Below are positions 44,434 through 55,546 of a stretch of 64,000 nt of DNA, piece by piece; positions within the stretch are counted from its first letter, which is position 1; the number at the start of each line of letters is the position of its first letter. The notes under the pieces were generated by a model that saw only the letters and a list, made by a program, of their open reading frames with translations, did no database searches and had not been told where the DNA came from. The position numbers and the translations under genes were made by a program. Origin of the DNA: an uncultured Pseudorhodobacter sp. (GTDB lineage Bacteria; Pseudomonadota; Alphaproteobacteria; Rhodobacterales; Rhodobacteraceae); contig CAJXWJ010000001.1 in assembly GCA_913062925.1 (NCBI GenBank), positions 1 through 64,000 of the forward strand. Direction: 5' to 3'.

Positions 44434-47400
44434 ATGACCCAGACCCGATTCATCCATCTGCGCACCCATACCGAGCATTCCTTGTTGGAGGGGGCTGTGC
44501 CTGTAAAGGCGCTGATCAAGCTTTGCGGCAAGCATGCGATGCCTGCGGTGGCGGTGACCGACACCAACAACATGTTCGCGGCCTTGGAGTTTTCGGTCTA
44601 TGCCAAAGACGCGGGCGTGCAGCCGATTGTCGGCTGTCAGGTCTCGGTTGCCTATGATCCGCCTGCCCCCGGCGAGAAGCCGCGCGCGCCTGCGCCCATC
44701 GTGCTGCTGGCGCAGAACGAGGCGGGCTATATGAACCTGATGAAGCTGAACTCTTGTCTTTACATCGACAAGGGCGGGGCTTTGCCGCAGGTGACGCTGG
44801 CTGAGTTAGAGCAATATGCGGGCGGTCTTATCTGTTTGACCGGCGGGGCCGAGGGGCCTTTGGGGCGGCTGATCCAAGGCGGGCAGGTGCCAAAGGCGCA
44901 GGTGCTGTTAGAGCGGTTGGCCGCCTGTTACGGCGACCGGCTTTATGTCGAATTGCAGCGCCACCCCGGCGAGGGCGGCCGGCTGACCGATGGCGAGGCA
45001 GGCACCGAGCGCTGGTTTGTCGAGCAGGCCTATGCGCTGGGTCTGCCTTTGGTTGCCACCAATGACGTCTATTTCCCTGACCCCAAGATGTATCAGGCCC
45101 ATGACGCGCTGATCTGCATTGCCGAAGGCGCCTATGTTGACCAACAACAACCGCGCAGGCGTCTGACGCCGCAGCATTATTTCAAGACCGAAGCCGAGAT
45201 GGTGACGCTGTTCGCCGATCTGCCCGAGGCGATTGAGAACACCGTGGAAATCGCGCAGCGCTGCGCCTTTGCCGCCTTTAAGCGCAAGCCGATCTTGCCG
45301 AAATTTGCCGACGACGAGGTCAACGAGCTGCGCCGTCAGGCCAATGAAGGGCTGCAAAACCGGCTTAAAATCATCCCGCATGCGGTGACACCTCAAGAGT
45401 ACCAAGCGCGGCTGGATTTCGAGCTTGGGATCATCGAAAAGATGGGCTTTCCGGGCTATTTCCTGATCGTGGCCGATTTTATCAAATGGGCCAAGGATCA
45501 CGGCATTCCGGTCGGCCCGGGGCGGGGCTCGGGGGCGGGCAGTTTGGTGGCCTATGCGCTGACGATCACCGACCTTGACCCCTTGCGCTATGCCCTGCTG
45601 TTCGAGCGGTTCTTGAACCCCGAACGGGTCTCGATGCCCGACTTTGACATCGACTTTTGCATGGACCGCCGCGAAGAGGTGATCCGCTATGTGCAAGAGA
45701 AATACGGCCGTGACAAAGTTGGCCAGATCATCACCTTTGGCGCGCTGTTGTCCAAGGCGGCGGTGCGCGATGTCGGGCGGGTGTTGCAAATGTCTTATGG
45801 GCAGGTCGATCGTCTGTCCAAGATGATTCCGGTTGAAGGTGTGAAACCTGTCAGCATCACCAAGGCCTTGGCCGATGAGCCGCGCCTGCGAGAGGCCGCC
45901 AAGGAAGAGGTCGTGGCCCGGCTTTTGGACTATGGCGCGCAGATCGAAGGACTTTACCGCAACGCCTCGACCCATGCCGCGGGCGTGGTGATTGGCGACC
46001 GCCCGCTGGACGAGCTGGTGCCTTTGTATCAAGACCCGCGCTCGGATATGCCCGCGACGCAGTTCAATATGAAATGGGTCGAACAGGCCGGTCTGGTCAA
46101 GTTCGACTTTTTGGGTCTGAAGACGCTGACGGTCATCCAAAACGCGATTGATCTGTTGAAACTGCGCGGCGTTGATCTTGATATCAGCCTGATCCCGCTG
46201 GACGACAAACCCACCTACGAGCTTTATGCGGCGGCAAAAACCGTGGCGGTGTTTCAGGTGGAATCCAGCGGCATGATGGATGCACTGCGGCGGATGAAGC
46301 CGACCTGTATCGAAGATATCGTGGCGCTGGTCGCCCTGTATCGTCCCGGCCCGATGGAGAATATCCCCACCTATTGCGAGGTGAAAAACGGGCTGAAGGA
46401 TCTGGAATCGATCCATCCGACGATTGACCATATCCTGGCCGAAACCCAAGGCATTATCGTTTACCAAGAACAGGTGATGCAGATCGCCCAGGTCATGGCG
46501 GGCTATAGCCTTGGCGGCGCCGATCTTTTGCGCCGCGCGATGGGCAAAAAGATCGCCGAGGAAATGGCCAAGGAACGCCCGAAATTCGTCGAAGGCGCCA
46601 AGGCCACCCATAATGTCGATGCGAAAAAGGCAGGCGAAGTCTTCGATCTGCTGGAAAAATTCGCCAACTACGGCTTTAACAAATCCCACGCCGCCGCCTA
46701 TGCCGTGGTCAGCTATCAAACCGGCTATCTCAAGGCGAATTATCCGGTCGAATTCATGGCCGGCGTGATGAATTGCGATATGCATCTGACCGACAAACTG
46801 GCGGTCTATAAGCGCGAGATCGGCAAGCTGGGCATCAAGACCATAGCACCTTGCGTCAATGCCAGCCTTGCCAGCTTTACCGTGCGCGAGGGCGCCGTGG
46901 TCTATGCGCTGGGCGCACTCAAAGGCGTCGGGGTCGAGGCGATGGGGCTGATCGTCTCGGCGCGCGGCGACAAGGCCTTCGCCACCCTGTTCGATTTCGC
47001 CCGCCGCGTCGATATGAAACGCGTCGGCAAACGCCCGCTGGAAATGCTGGCGCGCGCCGGCGCCTTCGATCAGCTTGACCCCAACCGCGCCCGGGTCTTC
47101 GAGGCGCTCGACAGTCTGGTCGCCTATTCCGCCGCCATCCACGAGGCGAAATCCTCCAACCAAGTCAGCCTCTTTGGCGAGGCTGGCGCTGATATCCCCG
47201 AACCCCGCCTGCCGTTCCGCGACGATTGGCAGCCCGTCGAACGGCTGACCCAAGAACATCTGGCCATCGGCTTTTACCTCTCGGGCCACCCGCTCGACGA
47301 CTATATGGGCCCGCTGAAACGCCGCGATGTCAAAACCCTGACCGAACTGACGCAACTGGCCGAACGCGGCCCGCTGATTGCGAAACTGGCCGGCGCCGTC

Positions 47401-47862
47401 TCGTCAAAGCAAGAACGCAAATCGGCCAAGGGTAACCGCTTTGCCTTCGTGCAACTCTCTGATCCAACAGGGCTTTATGAGGTGACGGTGTTCTCAGACA
47501 CACTTGAGGCCGCCCGCGATCTGCTGGAACCCGGCAAGAATGTCGTGCTCACCGTCAAGGCCGAACTCGAAGGCGATACGCTGAAACTGCTGGCCAATGC
47601 CGTGCAACCCATCGACCAGGTCGCCGATGCCGCAGGTGCGCAGGCCCTGCGCATCCACCTCAACCAAGCCTCTGCCGCAACCTCAATCGCAAGCCTGCTC
47701 GCCACAGTTCAGGGCCGCAACCGCGCGCAAATCACGCTCTGCATCGCCGACGATCAGGGCCGCGAGATCGACCTTGCCCTGCCAACCCCCTATCCCGTCA
47801 CCGCCCAGATCAAAGGCGCTCTCAAAGCCATGCAAGGCGTCGTCATGGTCGAAGAAGTCTAA
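44434..47862 (+). CDS. dnaE: DNA polymerase III subunit alpha
   Basis: The replicative polymerase catalytic subunit. The 1142 residues begin with the PHP domain ([22 protein letters not shown]). The polymerase palm carries [54 protein letters not shown] with catalytic Asp residues. The thumb and fingers follow, including [15 protein letters not shown] and SFGF-type [29 protein letters not shown]. The OB fold is near 1000-1080. Length and PDFDID motif identify DnaE1 rather than the ImuC type. It stands alone, divergent from xdhA; repeat R7 lies 16 nt after its stop. Confidence 0.97.
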   Translation: MTQTRFIHLRTHTEHSLLEGAVPVKALIKLCGKHAMPAVAVTDTNNMFAALEFSVYAKDAGVQPIVGCQVSVAYDPPAPGEKPRAPAPIVLLAQNEAGYMNLMKLNSCLYIDKGGALPQVTLAELEQYAGGLICLTGGAEGPLGRLIQGGQVPKAQVLLERLAACYGDRLYVELQRHPGEGGRLTDGEAGTERWFVEQAYALGLPLVATNDVYFPDPKMYQAHDALICIAEGAYVDQQQPRRRLTPQHYFKTEAEMVTLFADLPEAIENTVEIAQRCAFAAFKRKPILPKFADDEVNELRRQANEGLQNRLKIIPHAVTPQEYQARLDFELGIIEKMGFPGYFLIVADFIKWAKDHGIPVGPGRGSGAGSLVAYALTITDLDPLRYALLFERFLNPERVSMPDFDIDFCMDRREEVIRYVQEKYGRDKVGQIITFGALLSKAAVRDVGRVLQMSYGQVDRLSKMIPVEGVKPVSITKALADEPRLREAAKEEVVARLLDYGAQIEGLYRNASTHAAGVVIGDRPLDELVPLYQDPRSDMPATQFNMKWVEQAGLVKFDFLGLKTLTVIQNAIDLLKLRGVDLDISLIPLDDKPTYELYAAAKTVAVFQVESSGMMDALRRMKPTCIEDIVALVALYRPGPMENIPTYCEVKNGLKDLESIHPTIDHILAETQGIIVYQEQVMQIAQVMAGYSLGGADLLRRAMGKKIAEEMAKERPKFVEGAKATHNVDAKKAGEVFDLLEKFANYGFNKSHAAAYAVVSYQTGYLKANYPVEFMAGVMNCDMHLTDKLAVYKREIGKLGIKTIAPCVNASLASFTVREGAVVYALGALKGVGVEAMGLIVSARGDKAFATLFDFARRVDMKRVGKRPLEMLARAGAFDQLDPNRARVFEALDSLVAYSAAIHEAKSSNQVSLFGEAGADIPEPRLPFRDDWQPVERLTQEHLAIGFYLSGHPLDDYMGPLKRRDVKTLTELTQLAERGPLIAKLAGAVSSKQERKSAKGNRFAFVQLSDPTGLYEVTVFSDTLEAARDLLEPGKNVVLTVKAELEGDTLKLLANAVQPIDQVADAAGAQALRIHLNQASAATSIASLLATVQGRNRAQITLCIADDQGREIDLALPTPYPVTAQIKGALKAMQGVVMVEEV

Positions 47863-47878
47863 CCCCACCCCAAACCGC

Positions 47879-47944
47879 TTTCATCTTGGCGCAAATATCC
47901 TCGGGGGGTGAGCGCGCCAGCGCGAGGGGGCGCGAGCGCCCCCT
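47879..47944 (-). repeat. 22-bp interspersed repeat with GC hairpin, copy R7
   Basis: On the minus strand, after the slyX stop at 47965: hairpin AGGGGGCG/CGCCCCCT (47944-47925, loop CTCG), then GGATATTT-GCG-CCAAGATGAAA at 47900-47879. It lies between convergent dnaE and slyX, in the slyX sense direction. Confidence 0.9.
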
Positions 47945-47964
47945 GCCTCTGCCTCAAGCCGGCC

Positions 47965-48162
47965 TCACCAATGCGGCGGCCGCTGGTCTGCCAGCGGGAT
48001 TGTGCCTGTGCCGTCACTTTCGCGCTCTGCCTCGCGCTGGGCCAGCACTTGGGCGACGCGGGTCAGCCGGTCAATTTCGCTGGCATGGCGCGCCACCACA
48101 TCCGACAAATCCTCCACCGCACGGGTCAGATGCGCGATGCGTTCTTCTAACTGCTGAGTCAT
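47965..48162 (-). CDS. slyX: SlyX family protein
   Basis: A 65-residue coiled-coil protein: QLEERIAHLTRAVEDLSDVVARHASEIDRLTRVAQVLAQRE is one long heptad-bearing helix, and the C-terminus ends RPPHW, matching the PPHY/PPHW end of SlyX. The function of SlyX is unknown. The start is the ATG at 48162; a much longer open frame upstream is an antisense shadow of hisS. It is divergent from hisS and followed by repeat R7. Confidence 0.88.
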   Translation of the reverse strand: MTQQLEERIAHLTRAVEDLSDVVARHASEIDRLTRVAQVLAQREAERESDGTGTIPLADQRPPHW

Positions 48163-48255
48163 CTTGCCTCTTCTGCTTGGGCCTGCGCCTAATGCTTGCT
48201 GCCCCGCCCCCCATCCGATACACGGACCTCGACCAAAAGCGAAGGGGTCCAGACC

Positions 48256-49743
48256 ATGGCCAATGATAAACCCGCCCGCCGCCCGCGCGCCGAGACGCCA
48301 AAAGGCTTTCGCGACTATTTCGGCGCCGAGGTGACCGAGCGCAAGGCGATGCTTGATGCCATCACCGGCGTCTATCACCGCTATGGCTTTGACCCTTTGG
48401 AAACCTCGGCCGTGGAAACCGTCGAGGCTTTGGGCAAATTTCTGCCCGATGTCGACCGCCCCAATGCTGGCGTCTTTGGCTGGCAGGAGGAAGATGCCGA
48501 TTGGCTGGCGCTGCGCTATGATCTGACCGCCCCCTTGGCGCGGGTGGCCGCGCAATATCGCAACGATCTGCCCAGCCCCTACCGGCGCTATGCCATGGGC
48601 CCGGTCTGGCGCAATGAAAAGCCCGGTCCTGGCCGGTTTCGCCAGTTTTATCAATGCGATGCTGATACGGTTGGCGCAAGCTCTGTCGCCGCTGATGCCG
48701 AAATCTGCGCCATGCTGTCGGATGCCCTTGAAGTCGTTGGCATTCCGCGCGGCGATTATGTGGTCAAGATCAACAACCGCAAGGTGCTGAACGGCGTGAT
48801 GGAAGTGGCGGGGGTTCTTGACCCCTCCGACCTCAGCCGGTTTGAAGACGAACGCGGCATCGTGTTGCGCGCGATTGATAAGATGGACCGTCTGGGCGAG
48901 GCCGGCGTGCGCGCCCTGCTGGGCGAAGGGCGGCGCGACGAAAGCGGCGATGTCACCGCAGGCGCAGGCCTGACCGAGGCGCAGGCCGATGTGGTGATGG
49001 GCTTTGTTTCTGCCAAGCGCGACAGCGGCGCGCAAACGGTGGCGCGGCTGCGCGAGCTGGTGGCGGCCTCGGCAATTGGGCTTGAGGGCGTAGACGAGTT
49101 GGAAACCATCGCAGCTTTGCTGGCGGCACAGGGCTACGGTTCTGATCGCATTGTGATCGATCCGGGCGTGGTGCGCGGGCTCGGCTATTACACCGGCCCC
49201 GTCTACGAGGCCGAGTTGACCTTTGAAATCTTGGATGAAAAGGGCCGTAAGCGGCAGTTTGGCTCGGTCGCGGGCGGCGGGCGCTATGACGATCTGGTCA
49301 AGCGCTTTACCGGTCAGGCCGTGCCTGCCACGGGGGTTTCCATTGGCGTTGACCGCCTGCTGGCCGCGCTGCGCGCCAAGGGGCGGGCGGGGGCCGAGGC
49401 TGCGGGTCCGGTGGTTGTCACCGTGATGGACCGCGACCGCATGGCCGATTACATGGCGATGGTGGGCGAGCTGCGCGCCGCAGGCATCCGCGCCGAGATG
49501 TATCTGGGCAACCCGAAAAACTTTGGCAACCAGTTGAAATACGCCGACAAACGCGGCGCGCCGATCGCGGTGATCCAAGGCGGCACCGAGGCCGAGGCGG
49601 GGGTGGTTATCTTGAAAGACCTGATCCTTGGCGCCAAAATCGCGCAATCGGCGACGCTGGAAGAATGGAAAGACCGCCCCGCGCAGGTGGAAGTGGCGCG
49701 CGCCGATCTGGTGGCTGCGGTGCAGCGGATGCTGGCGCAATGA
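48256..49743 (+). CDS. hisS: Histidine--tRNA ligase
   Basis: Class II synthetase of 495 residues. Motif 1 region [33 protein letters not shown], motif 2 [29 protein letters not shown], the HisA motif [16 protein letters not shown] and motif 3 [13 protein letters not shown] are clear, with a C-terminal anticodon domain (about 400-495). The start at 48256 ([22 protein letters not shown]) is favoured. It overlaps hisZ by 4 nt, giving the coupled order hisS-hisZ-hisG found in alphaproteobacteria. Confidence 0.96.
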   Translation: MANDKPARRPRAETPKGFRDYFGAEVTERKAMLDAITGVYHRYGFDPLETSAVETVEALGKFLPDVDRPNAGVFGWQEEDADWLALRYDLTAPLARVAAQYRNDLPSPYRRYAMGPVWRNEKPGPGRFRQFYQCDADTVGASSVAADAEICAMLSDALEVVGIPRGDYVVKINNRKVLNGVMEVAGVLDPSDLSRFEDERGIVLRAIDKMDRLGEAGVRALLGEGRRDESGDVTAGAGLTEAQADVVMGFVSAKRDSGAQTVARLRELVAASAIGLEGVDELETIAALLAAQGYGSDRIVIDPGVVRGLGYYTGPVYEAELTFEILDEKGRKRQFGSVAGGGRYDDLVKRFTGQAVPATGVSIGVDRLLAALRAKGRAGAEAAGPVVVTVMDRDRMADYMAMVGELRAAGIRAEMYLGNPKNFGNQLKYADKRGAPIAVIQGGTEAEAGVVILKDLILGAKIAQSATLEEWKDRPAQVEVARADLVAAVQRMLAQ

Positions 49744-50834
49744 CCAAGCCCGCGATCCGTGCCGAAGCCGAGCGGCTGTTCGCAGCCTTTCAAGCCGCAG
49801 GGGCCGTCGCGGTCGAGGCCGATTTGCTGCTGCCCGCCGAGACCTTGCTGGACCTTTACGGCGAAGACATCCGCGCGCGCGCCTATGTCACCTCGGACCC
49901 GTTGCAGGGCGAGATGATGCTGCGCCCCGATTTCACGGTGCCGGTGGTGCAAGCGCATATGGCGCATGGCGCTGACCCCGCGCGCTATTGCTATATGGGC
50001 GAGGTGTTTCGCAAGCAGGCGCATCTGGGCAATCGGGCCAGCGAATATTTGCAGGTTGGCTTCGAGGTCTTTGACCGCAGCGCGCCAGAAGCAGCGGATG
50101 CCGAAGTTTTTGCCCTGTTTTCCGGGATGTTGGCCGGTTTGGGCTTGCGCGCAGTCACCGGCGATATCGGCATTTTGATGGCGGCGGTGCGCGGATTGGA
50201 CACCACCGCGCGGCGCAAGGCGGCGCTGTTGCGCCACATCTGGCGGCCCAAGCGGTTTCGCGCCCTGCTGGACCGCTTTGCCGGACGCGAGGCCTTGCCT
50301 GCGGCGCGGGCGGGGTTGCTTGCGCGTCTGGCGCAAGGCTCGCCCGAGGATTTGATCGCCCAAGCCGGCGGCTTTGTTGGCCTGCGCGGCGCGGATGAGA
50401 TTGCCGCACGCGCGCAAGCGCTGATCGAGGATGCCGAGGCCGCGCCGATCAAGGCCCCAGAGGCGGCCTTGCTTTATGATCTTTTGGGCCTGCAAGCGCC
50501 GGCACGCGCAGCCCTCGCGCATCTGCGCGGCATCACCCCGATGCTGCCCGCGATTCTGCCTGCGGTGGACCGCTTTGAAACCCGACTTGAGGCGCTGGCT
50601 GCGCGTGGCATCGCGGTTGAAGGCTTGGCCTTTGAAGCCAGCCTTGGCCGCACCTCGATGGAATATTACGACGGTTTTGTGTTTTCCTTTCACGGCCCTA
50701 ATGCCGAGCCGCCGATTGCCAGCGGTGGGCGCTATGACGCGCTGACGGCGGTGCTGGGGCAGGGGCGCTCTATTCCGGCGGTGGGGGGGATCATTCGCCC
50801 GCATTTGGTCGCGGCTTTGCGGGGGGCGATGTGA
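49740..50834 (+). CDS. hisZ: ATP phosphoribosyltransferase regulatory subunit
   Basis: A HisRS paralogue without synthetase activity, required with short HisG for the first step of histidine synthesis. At 364 residues it keeps the class II fold: [43 protein letters not shown] and [29 protein letters not shown], but lacks the C-terminal anticodon domain. It overlaps hisS by 4 nt and hisG by 1 nt. Confidence 0.95.
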   Translation: MTKPAIRAEAERLFAAFQAAGAVAVEADLLLPAETLLDLYGEDIRARAYVTSDPLQGEMMLRPDFTVPVVQAHMAHGADPARYCYMGEVFRKQAHLGNRASEYLQVGFEVFDRSAPEAADAEVFALFSGMLAGLGLRAVTGDIGILMAAVRGLDTTARRKAALLRHIWRPKRFRALLDRFAGREALPAARAGLLARLAQGSPEDLIAQAGGFVGLRGADEIAARAQALIEDAEAAPIKAPEAALLYDLLGLQAPARAALAHLRGITPMLPAILPAVDRFETRLEALAARGIAVEGLAFEASLGRTSMEYYDGFVFSFHGPNAEPPIASGGRYDALTAVLGQGRSIPAVGGIIRPHLVAALRGAM

Positions 50835-51535
50835 TGCTGAAAATCGGTGTGCCCTCGAAGGGGCGGTTGATGGAAAAGACCTTTGACTGGTTCGGCGCGC
50901 GCGGTGTGACCATGCGCCAAACCGGGGCCGAGCGGGAATATTCCGGCGCGGTTGACGGCGTTGAAGGGGTCGAGCTGGTGCTGCTGTCTGCCGGCGAGAT
51001 TCCGCGCGAATTGGCGGCAGGGCGGATCCATCTGGGGGTGACCGGCAGTGATCTTGTGCGCGACAAGCTGGCCGATTGGGACATGCAGGTGGCCGAGCTG
51101 GCAAAGCTGGGCTTTGGCCATGCCGATCTGATTCTGGCGGTGCCCAGCGTTTGGATTGATGTCGATACGCTGGATGATCTGGATGCCGCGGCGGCGGCCT
51201 TTCGCGCCCGTCACGGCTTTCGGCTGCGCATTGCCACCAAATACCACCGCTTGGTGCGCGAGTTTCTGACCGCCAACGGCGTCGCCGATTATCAGCTGGT
51301 CGATAGCCAAGGCGCGACCGAAGGCACGGTCAAGAACCTGACCGCCGAGGCCGTGGCCGATATCACCTCGACAGGGGAAACCCTGCGGGCGAACCATCTG
51401 AAGATCTTGTCAGATTCGGTGATTCACCGCTCGCAAGCCACGCTGTTTGCGGCGCGGGCTGCGGATTGGTCGCAGGCGGGGGCTGGGCTTGCGGCGCTGT
51501 GTGAAAAGCTGGGGCTTACACCGCCTGCGCTTTAG
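50834..51535 (+). CDS. hisG: ATP phosphoribosyltransferase, short-form catalytic subunit
   Basis: Joins ATP and PRPP in the committed step of histidine synthesis. At 233 residues it is the short form that lacks the C-terminal regulatory domain and needs HisZ, which lies directly upstream. Motifs are LKIGVPSKGRLMEKTFDWF, HLGVTGSDLVRDKLADW, and the PRPP loop QLVDSQGATEGTVKNLTAEAVADITSTGETL. The start ATG overlaps the hisZ stop. Its last 20 nt overlap the convergent DMT gene. Confidence 0.95.
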   Translation: MLKIGVPSKGRLMEKTFDWFGARGVTMRQTGAEREYSGAVDGVEGVELVLLSAGEIPRELAAGRIHLGVTGSDLVRDKLADWDMQVAELAKLGFGHADLILAVPSVWIDVDTLDDLDAAAAAFRARHGFRLRIATKYHRLVREFLTANGVADYQLVDSQGATEGTVKNLTAEAVADITSTGETLRANHLKILSDSVIHRSQATLFAARAADWSQAGAGLAALCEKLGLTPPAL

Positions 51536-52403
51536 GTTTGCGGCTGACCAAGGCCACGCCCAGACCTGCCAGCGCCATGCCTGCCCAAGCCAAGGGCGGC
51601 ACCGCTTCGCCCAGCAGGGGCCAGGCAAAAACCGCCGAAAGCGCTGGCACAAGGTAGAACAGCGACGAGACCTTTGACACCGCCCCCGCGCGGATCATCG
51701 CCAGCAGCAGCGACATCGCCAGCAGCGAATTGCCGATCACCAGATAGGCCAGCACGGCGACAAAGGTCGGGGTCCAATCCACCGCCATGCCCTCGGTCGC
51801 CCAAGCCGCTGGCAGGGTAAAGGCCGCGCCAACGGCGTATTGAATAAGATTGGCGCTCACAGGGTGATGGTTCACGCCAAAGCGTTTTTCATAAAGCGTG
51901 CCCGCCGTGATGCCAAAAAGCGCCAGCACCGTGCACAGAATGCCGGTCAGATTTTCCGCACTTAGCCCCGAGCGCGCAAGGATCACCGTCAGCGCCCCCG
52001 CAAGCCCCAGCGCAAGGCCGATCCAGCCCGTGCGCGTGATCTTTTCGCCCACCAGCTTTGGCGCCGACAGCGCCACAAGGATCGGCTGCAAACAGACGAT
52101 GATCGACACCGTCCCCGCCGAGACGCCAGATTTAAAGGCGACGTAGCACAGGCCGAAATAGGCGACTTGGATCAGAAATCCGACCACCGCGATGTCGATC
52201 ACCCCGCGCAGGGTTTTCGGCATCGGCGGGCGCAGGATCAGCGCCAAGGGGATCAAAAGCGCCAGCACACAGACATAGCGCAGCGCCAAAAGCGTTAAGG
52301 GTTCGGCATGTTGCAGGCCAAGCTTGGCAATGCCAAAGCCTGCCGACCACAGCAGCAGAAAGATCACGGGGGCGGCGGCAAGCCAGAGCGGGCGTTTTGT
52401 CAT
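51516..52403 (-). CDS. DMT superfamily transporter (two EamA domains)
   Basis: A 295-residue inner-membrane protein with ten predicted helices in two EamA halves (about 10-140 and 150-285). It begins LAAAPVIFLLLWSAGFGIAKLGLQHAEPLTLLALRYV, typical of RhaT/YedA-like metabolite exporters, and the second half has VIGNSLLAMSLLLAMIRAGAVSKVSSLFYLVPALSAVFAWPLLGE. Substrate unknown. The start at 52403 (MTKRPLW) is chosen over 52445. Confidence 0.88.
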   Translation of the reverse strand: MTKRPLWLAAAPVIFLLLWSAGFGIAKLGLQHAEPLTLLALRYVCVLALLIPLALILRPPMPKTLRGVIDIAVVGFLIQVAYFGLCYVAFKSGVSAGTVSIIVCLQPILVALSAPKLVGEKITRTGWIGLALGLAGALTVILARSGLSAENLTGILCTVLALFGITAGTLYEKRFGVNHHPVSANLIQYAVGAAFTLPAAWATEGMAVDWTPTFVAVLAYLVIGNSLLAMSLLLAMIRAGAVSKVSSLFYLVPALSAVFAWPLLGEAVPPLAWAGMALAGLGVALVSRKPKAQAV

Positions 52404-52465
52404 CGCCGAGTTGTGGCTCGCCATGCTGCAAAAGGAAAGCGCCAAGATGCCCGCGCGGCCATGCT

Positions 52466-52894
52466 TTAGTGTAGCCCGATCTCGGCCAAGGCTTGGGCAA
52501 GGGCTGCGGGCAGGGCGTCGTCTTGCGCGCGGGTCTTGGGCAGATCGCGCGGTGATTCGGCCGCCGTAAGATAGCGCCAGCCCTGAAACGGGCGGCGGGC
52601 GGCAGGTTCCGTGCGGATCACGGCTGCCTCCAGCACCAAGGCGCAGCGCGCAATCCCATCAGAGCCGCGCCGCTCGGCCAGCCCCAAAATGCGCTGACGC
52701 GCCTGAATGCTGCCTTTGATCACCCAGTAAAGCGAGCCGCCGTCCAGCAATTCTTCGCTTCGTTTCGGCCACATACGCGTGATATGTTCAGTGGTGCCCG
52801 GTGTCCAGACATGGGCATGCGCGCGGTGCCAATCGGTCAGATCTTCGACGCTATCTGCTCCAACGCATAGTTTTAGTATATTCAGATCGCCCAT
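52466..52894 (-). CDS. DUF1489 family protein
   Basis: A 142-residue cytoplasmic protein matching DUF1489, an alphaproteobacterial family of unknown function. Characteristic parts are LNILKLCVGADSVEDL, HVWTPGTTEHITRMWPKRSEELLDGGSLYWVIKG, RQRILGL and FQGWRYL, with a C-terminal LPAALAQALAEIGL. It is divergent from nrdJ with 156 bp between. Confidence 0.85.
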   Translation of the reverse strand: MGDLNILKLCVGADSVEDLTDWHRAHAHVWTPGTTEHITRMWPKRSEELLDGGSLYWVIKGSIQARQRILGLAERRGSDGIARCALVLEAAVIRTEPAARRPFQGWRYLTAAESPRDLPKTRAQDDALPAALAQALAEIGLH

Positions 52895-53050
52895 GATTCC
52901 CCTCGGGTTAGAAATGGTAGAATAGGCCTAAATCTGGTAGGCTCAAGACTTGCCGACGCAGGGTGTTGGGGCTATGTAGTCACTCTTCCTGAGATAGTCT
53001 GCTGTTTTCGCCGCTGTCTTTTCATGCCCTGCCACCTGAAGGAACGTCCT

Positions 53051-55327
53051 ATGTCGCGCTTTTCCGCCCCCATCGCCGAACAGATTTGGGATATGAAGTA
53101 CCGTCTGAAAGCACAAGATGGGACGGCGATTGACGCCAGTGTTGAAGACAGCTGGCGGCGCGTGGCACGGGCTTTGGCTGTGGTGGAAAAAGAGCCAGCG
53201 GTTTGGGAAGAGCGGTTTTACAAAGCGCTGGAAGGTTTCAAATACCTGCCAGCAGGCCGGATTGCAGCGGGTGCTGGCACCGGGCGTAATGTCACGCTGT
53301 TCAACTGCTTTGTGATGGGCACGGTTCCCGACAATATGGGCGGGATCTTTGACGGGCTGAAAGAGGCCGCGCTGACCATGCAGCAAGGCGGCGGCATCGG
53401 CTATGACTTCAGCACCATCCGCCCGCGCGGCGCCGAGGTGAAGGGCGTGGCCGCAGACGCCTCTGGTCCCTTGTCGTTCATGGATGTTTGGGATGCGATG
53501 TGCCGCACCATCATGTCGGCAGGCTCGCGCCGCGGTGCGATGATGGCGACGATGCGCTGCGATCACCCCGATGTTGAAGCCTTTATCGAGGCCAAGAAAG
53601 ACGCAGCCCGCCTGCGCATGTTCAACCTGTCTGTGCTGATCACCGACCCCTTCATGGCAGCGGTCAAGGCTGATGGCCCATGGGAGCTGGTGTTTGGCGG
53701 CCGCGTCTACAAGACCCTGCAAGCGCGCGATCTGTGGAATAAGATCATGCGCAACACCTATGATTTTGCTGAACCGGGCGTGATCTTCATTGACCGGATC
53801 AACACTGCCAACAACCTCAGCTACTGCGAAACCATCGCCGCGACCAACCCTTGCGGCGAGCAGCCATTGCCACCCTATGGCGCTTGCTTGCTGGGTTCGA
53901 TTAATATGCCAACCTTGGTGACGGGCGCCTTTGGGCCGGATGCCAAGCTTGACCTTGACGCGCTGGATGATCTGGTGCGCGTTGCGGTGCGGATGATGGA
54001 CAATGTGGTTGACGCCAGCCGCTTTCCGCTGCCCGAACAGCAGGCCGAAGCCCGCGCCAAGCGCCGCATTGGTCTGGGGGTCACCGGTCTTGCCGATGCC
54101 CTGCTGATGCTGGGCCAGCGCTATGGTTCGGTCGAGGCTGCCGCACAGACCGAGGCTTGGATGCATGCCATCGCGCGCGCCTCGTATCTGGCCTCGGTCG
54201 ATCTGGCGAAAGAAAAAGGCGCCTTCCCGCTGTTCGAGGCAGATGCCTATCTTGCCGCGGGCAATATGATGAATATGGACGAGGATGTGCGCGCAGAAAT
54301 CCGCACCCACGGCATTCGCAACGCGCTTTTGACCTCGATCGCGCCAACCGGCACCATCAGCCTTTACGCGGGCAATGTCTCGAGCGGTATCGAGCCAGTG
54401 TTTGCCTATGCCTATAAGCGCAAGGTTCTGCAAAAAGACGGCTCGCGCACCGAAGAAGAGGTCGTCGATTACGCCGTGCGGCTGTGGCGCGAGCTGAAGG
54501 GCGACACCGCATTGCCCGATTACTTTGTCAACGCCCAGACCCTGCCACCGCTGGACCATGTGCGGATGCAGGCTGCCGCGCAAAAATGGATCGATAGCTC
54601 GATCTCGAAAACCATCAACTGCCCGGAAGACATCAGCTTTGACGAGTTCAAAGAGGTCTATATGGCCGCTTGGGATCAGGGCTGCAAAGGCTGCACCACC
54701 TATCGCCCGAATGCAGTGACGGGGTCGGTTCTGACCGTGTCAGAGGCCGAAGACAAATCGCCTGCCGAGGCGCATGCGTCGTTGGAGGGCGGGGAAGTCG
54801 TTTACCTGACCGAACCTTTGGACCGCCCCGCGTCGCTTGAAGGCAATACCTATAAGGTGAAATGGCCAGGCTCCGAGCATGCGCTTTACATCACCATCAA
54901 CGACATCATCATCTCGGGGCACCGTCGCCCGTTTGAAGTGTTCATCAACTCGAAGAACATGGAGCATTTCGCTTGGACCGTGGCGCTGACGCGGATGATC
55001 TCGGCAGTGTTCCGGCGCGGCGGTGATATCTCCTTTGTGGTGGAAGAGCTGAAAGCCGTGTTCGACCCACGCGGCGGCGCTTGGATGAACGGGAAATACA
55101 TCCCCTCGATTCTGGCCGCCATTGGCGGCGTGATCGAACAGCATCTGGTCGCGATTGGCTTTATCGAAGGCGAGGGCATGGGCCTGAAATCGGATCCACA
55201 GGCCGAAGTCATCGCGCTTGGCAGCGCGCCGCGCGGCAAAGCCTGCCCAAGCTGCGGCGAGTTCGGGTTGCGCATGGTCGAAGGCTGCATGACCTGCGGC
55301 TCTTGCGGCCATTCGAAATGCGGCTAA
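53051..55327 (+). CDS. nrdJ: Adenosylcobalamin-dependent ribonucleotide reductase (class II)
   Basis: Makes deoxyribonucleotides through a B12-derived thiyl radical, independent of oxygen. The 758 residues include VTLFNCFVMGTVPDNMGGIF (redox Cys), QQGGGIGYDFSTIRPRGAEV, AATNPCGEQPLPPYGACLLGSINM (catalytic NPCGE) and SIAPTGTISLYAGNVSSGIEP. A C-terminal Cys cluster CPSCGEFGLRMVEGCMTCGSCGHSKCG resembles a zinc ribbon and redox tail. GAAGGAA precedes the ATG at 53051; an in-frame ATG at 53024 is possible. I see no clear NrdR box or cobalamin riboswitch in the 156-bp upstream gap. Confidence 0.96.
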   Translation: MSRFSAPIAEQIWDMKYRLKAQDGTAIDASVEDSWRRVARALAVVEKEPAVWEERFYKALEGFKYLPAGRIAAGAGTGRNVTLFNCFVMGTVPDNMGGIFDGLKEAALTMQQGGGIGYDFSTIRPRGAEVKGVAADASGPLSFMDVWDAMCRTIMSAGSRRGAMMATMRCDHPDVEAFIEAKKDAARLRMFNLSVLITDPFMAAVKADGPWELVFGGRVYKTLQARDLWNKIMRNTYDFAEPGVIFIDRINTANNLSYCETIAATNPCGEQPLPPYGACLLGSINMPTLVTGAFGPDAKLDLDALDDLVRVAVRMMDNVVDASRFPLPEQQAEARAKRRIGLGVTGLADALLMLGQRYGSVEAAAQTEAWMHAIARASYLASVDLAKEKGAFPLFEADAYLAAGNMMNMDEDVRAEIRTHGIRNALLTSIAPTGTISLYAGNVSSGIEPVFAYAYKRKVLQKDGSRTEEEVVDYAVRLWRELKGDTALPDYFVNAQTLPPLDHVRMQAAAQKWIDSSISKTINCPEDISFDEFKEVYMAAWDQGCKGCTTYRPNAVTGSVLTVSEAEDKSPAEAHASLEGGEVVYLTEPLDRPASLEGNTYKVKWPGSEHALYITINDIIISGHRRPFEVFINSKNMEHFAWTVALTRMISAVFRRGGDISFVVEELKAVFDPRGGAWMNGKYIPSILAAIGGVIEQHLVAIGFIEGEGMGLKSDPQAEVIALGSAPRGKACPSCGEFGLRMVEGCMTCGSCGHSKCG

Positions 55328-55371
55328 GGCGGTAGAGCTTTCGGCTTCAGGGTGACGTCTGACATCAGAAG

Positions 55372-55400
55372 CCCGTTTTTGCGAAAAAAGACGGGTTTTT
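55372..55400 (+). terminator. Terminator 1 after nrdJ
   Basis: CCCGT ... ACGGG outer stem (55372-55376 with 55391-55395 approximately), inner TTTT/AAAA pairing, then TTTTT. Confidence 0.8.
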
Positions 55401-55436
55401 GGATGTCGGACTAAGTGCCTATGCGCTTATTAAAAA

Positions 55437-55475
55437 GAGCGGGTCGTTCTCAGGAACGCCCGCTCTGTTTCGTTT
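55437..55475 (+). terminator. Terminator 2 in the nrdJ-leuA gap
   Basis: Stem GAGCGGG/CCCGCTC (55437-55443 with 55459-55465) plus CGTTC/GAACG inside, then TGTTTCGTTT. It is about 110 bp after the nrdJ stop and well separated from terminator 1. Confidence 0.8.
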
Positions 55476-55546
55476 AGGGTGGTCTGTTTCAGCAGAACTC
55501 GGCCTCTGCCGTGATGTAAAATTCGGCAGGCCCAAACCCTGTTTTG

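Noticed and set aside
47965-49740. 591-residue minus-strand frame over hisS
   Set aside because: Only the last 65 codons (slyX) are real; the remainder is antisense to hisS.
52895-53050. Cobalamin riboswitch or NrdR box before nrdJ
   Set aside because: The 156-bp gap is too short for a full cobalamin riboswitch, and I see no B12-box-like or NrdR-like sequence.
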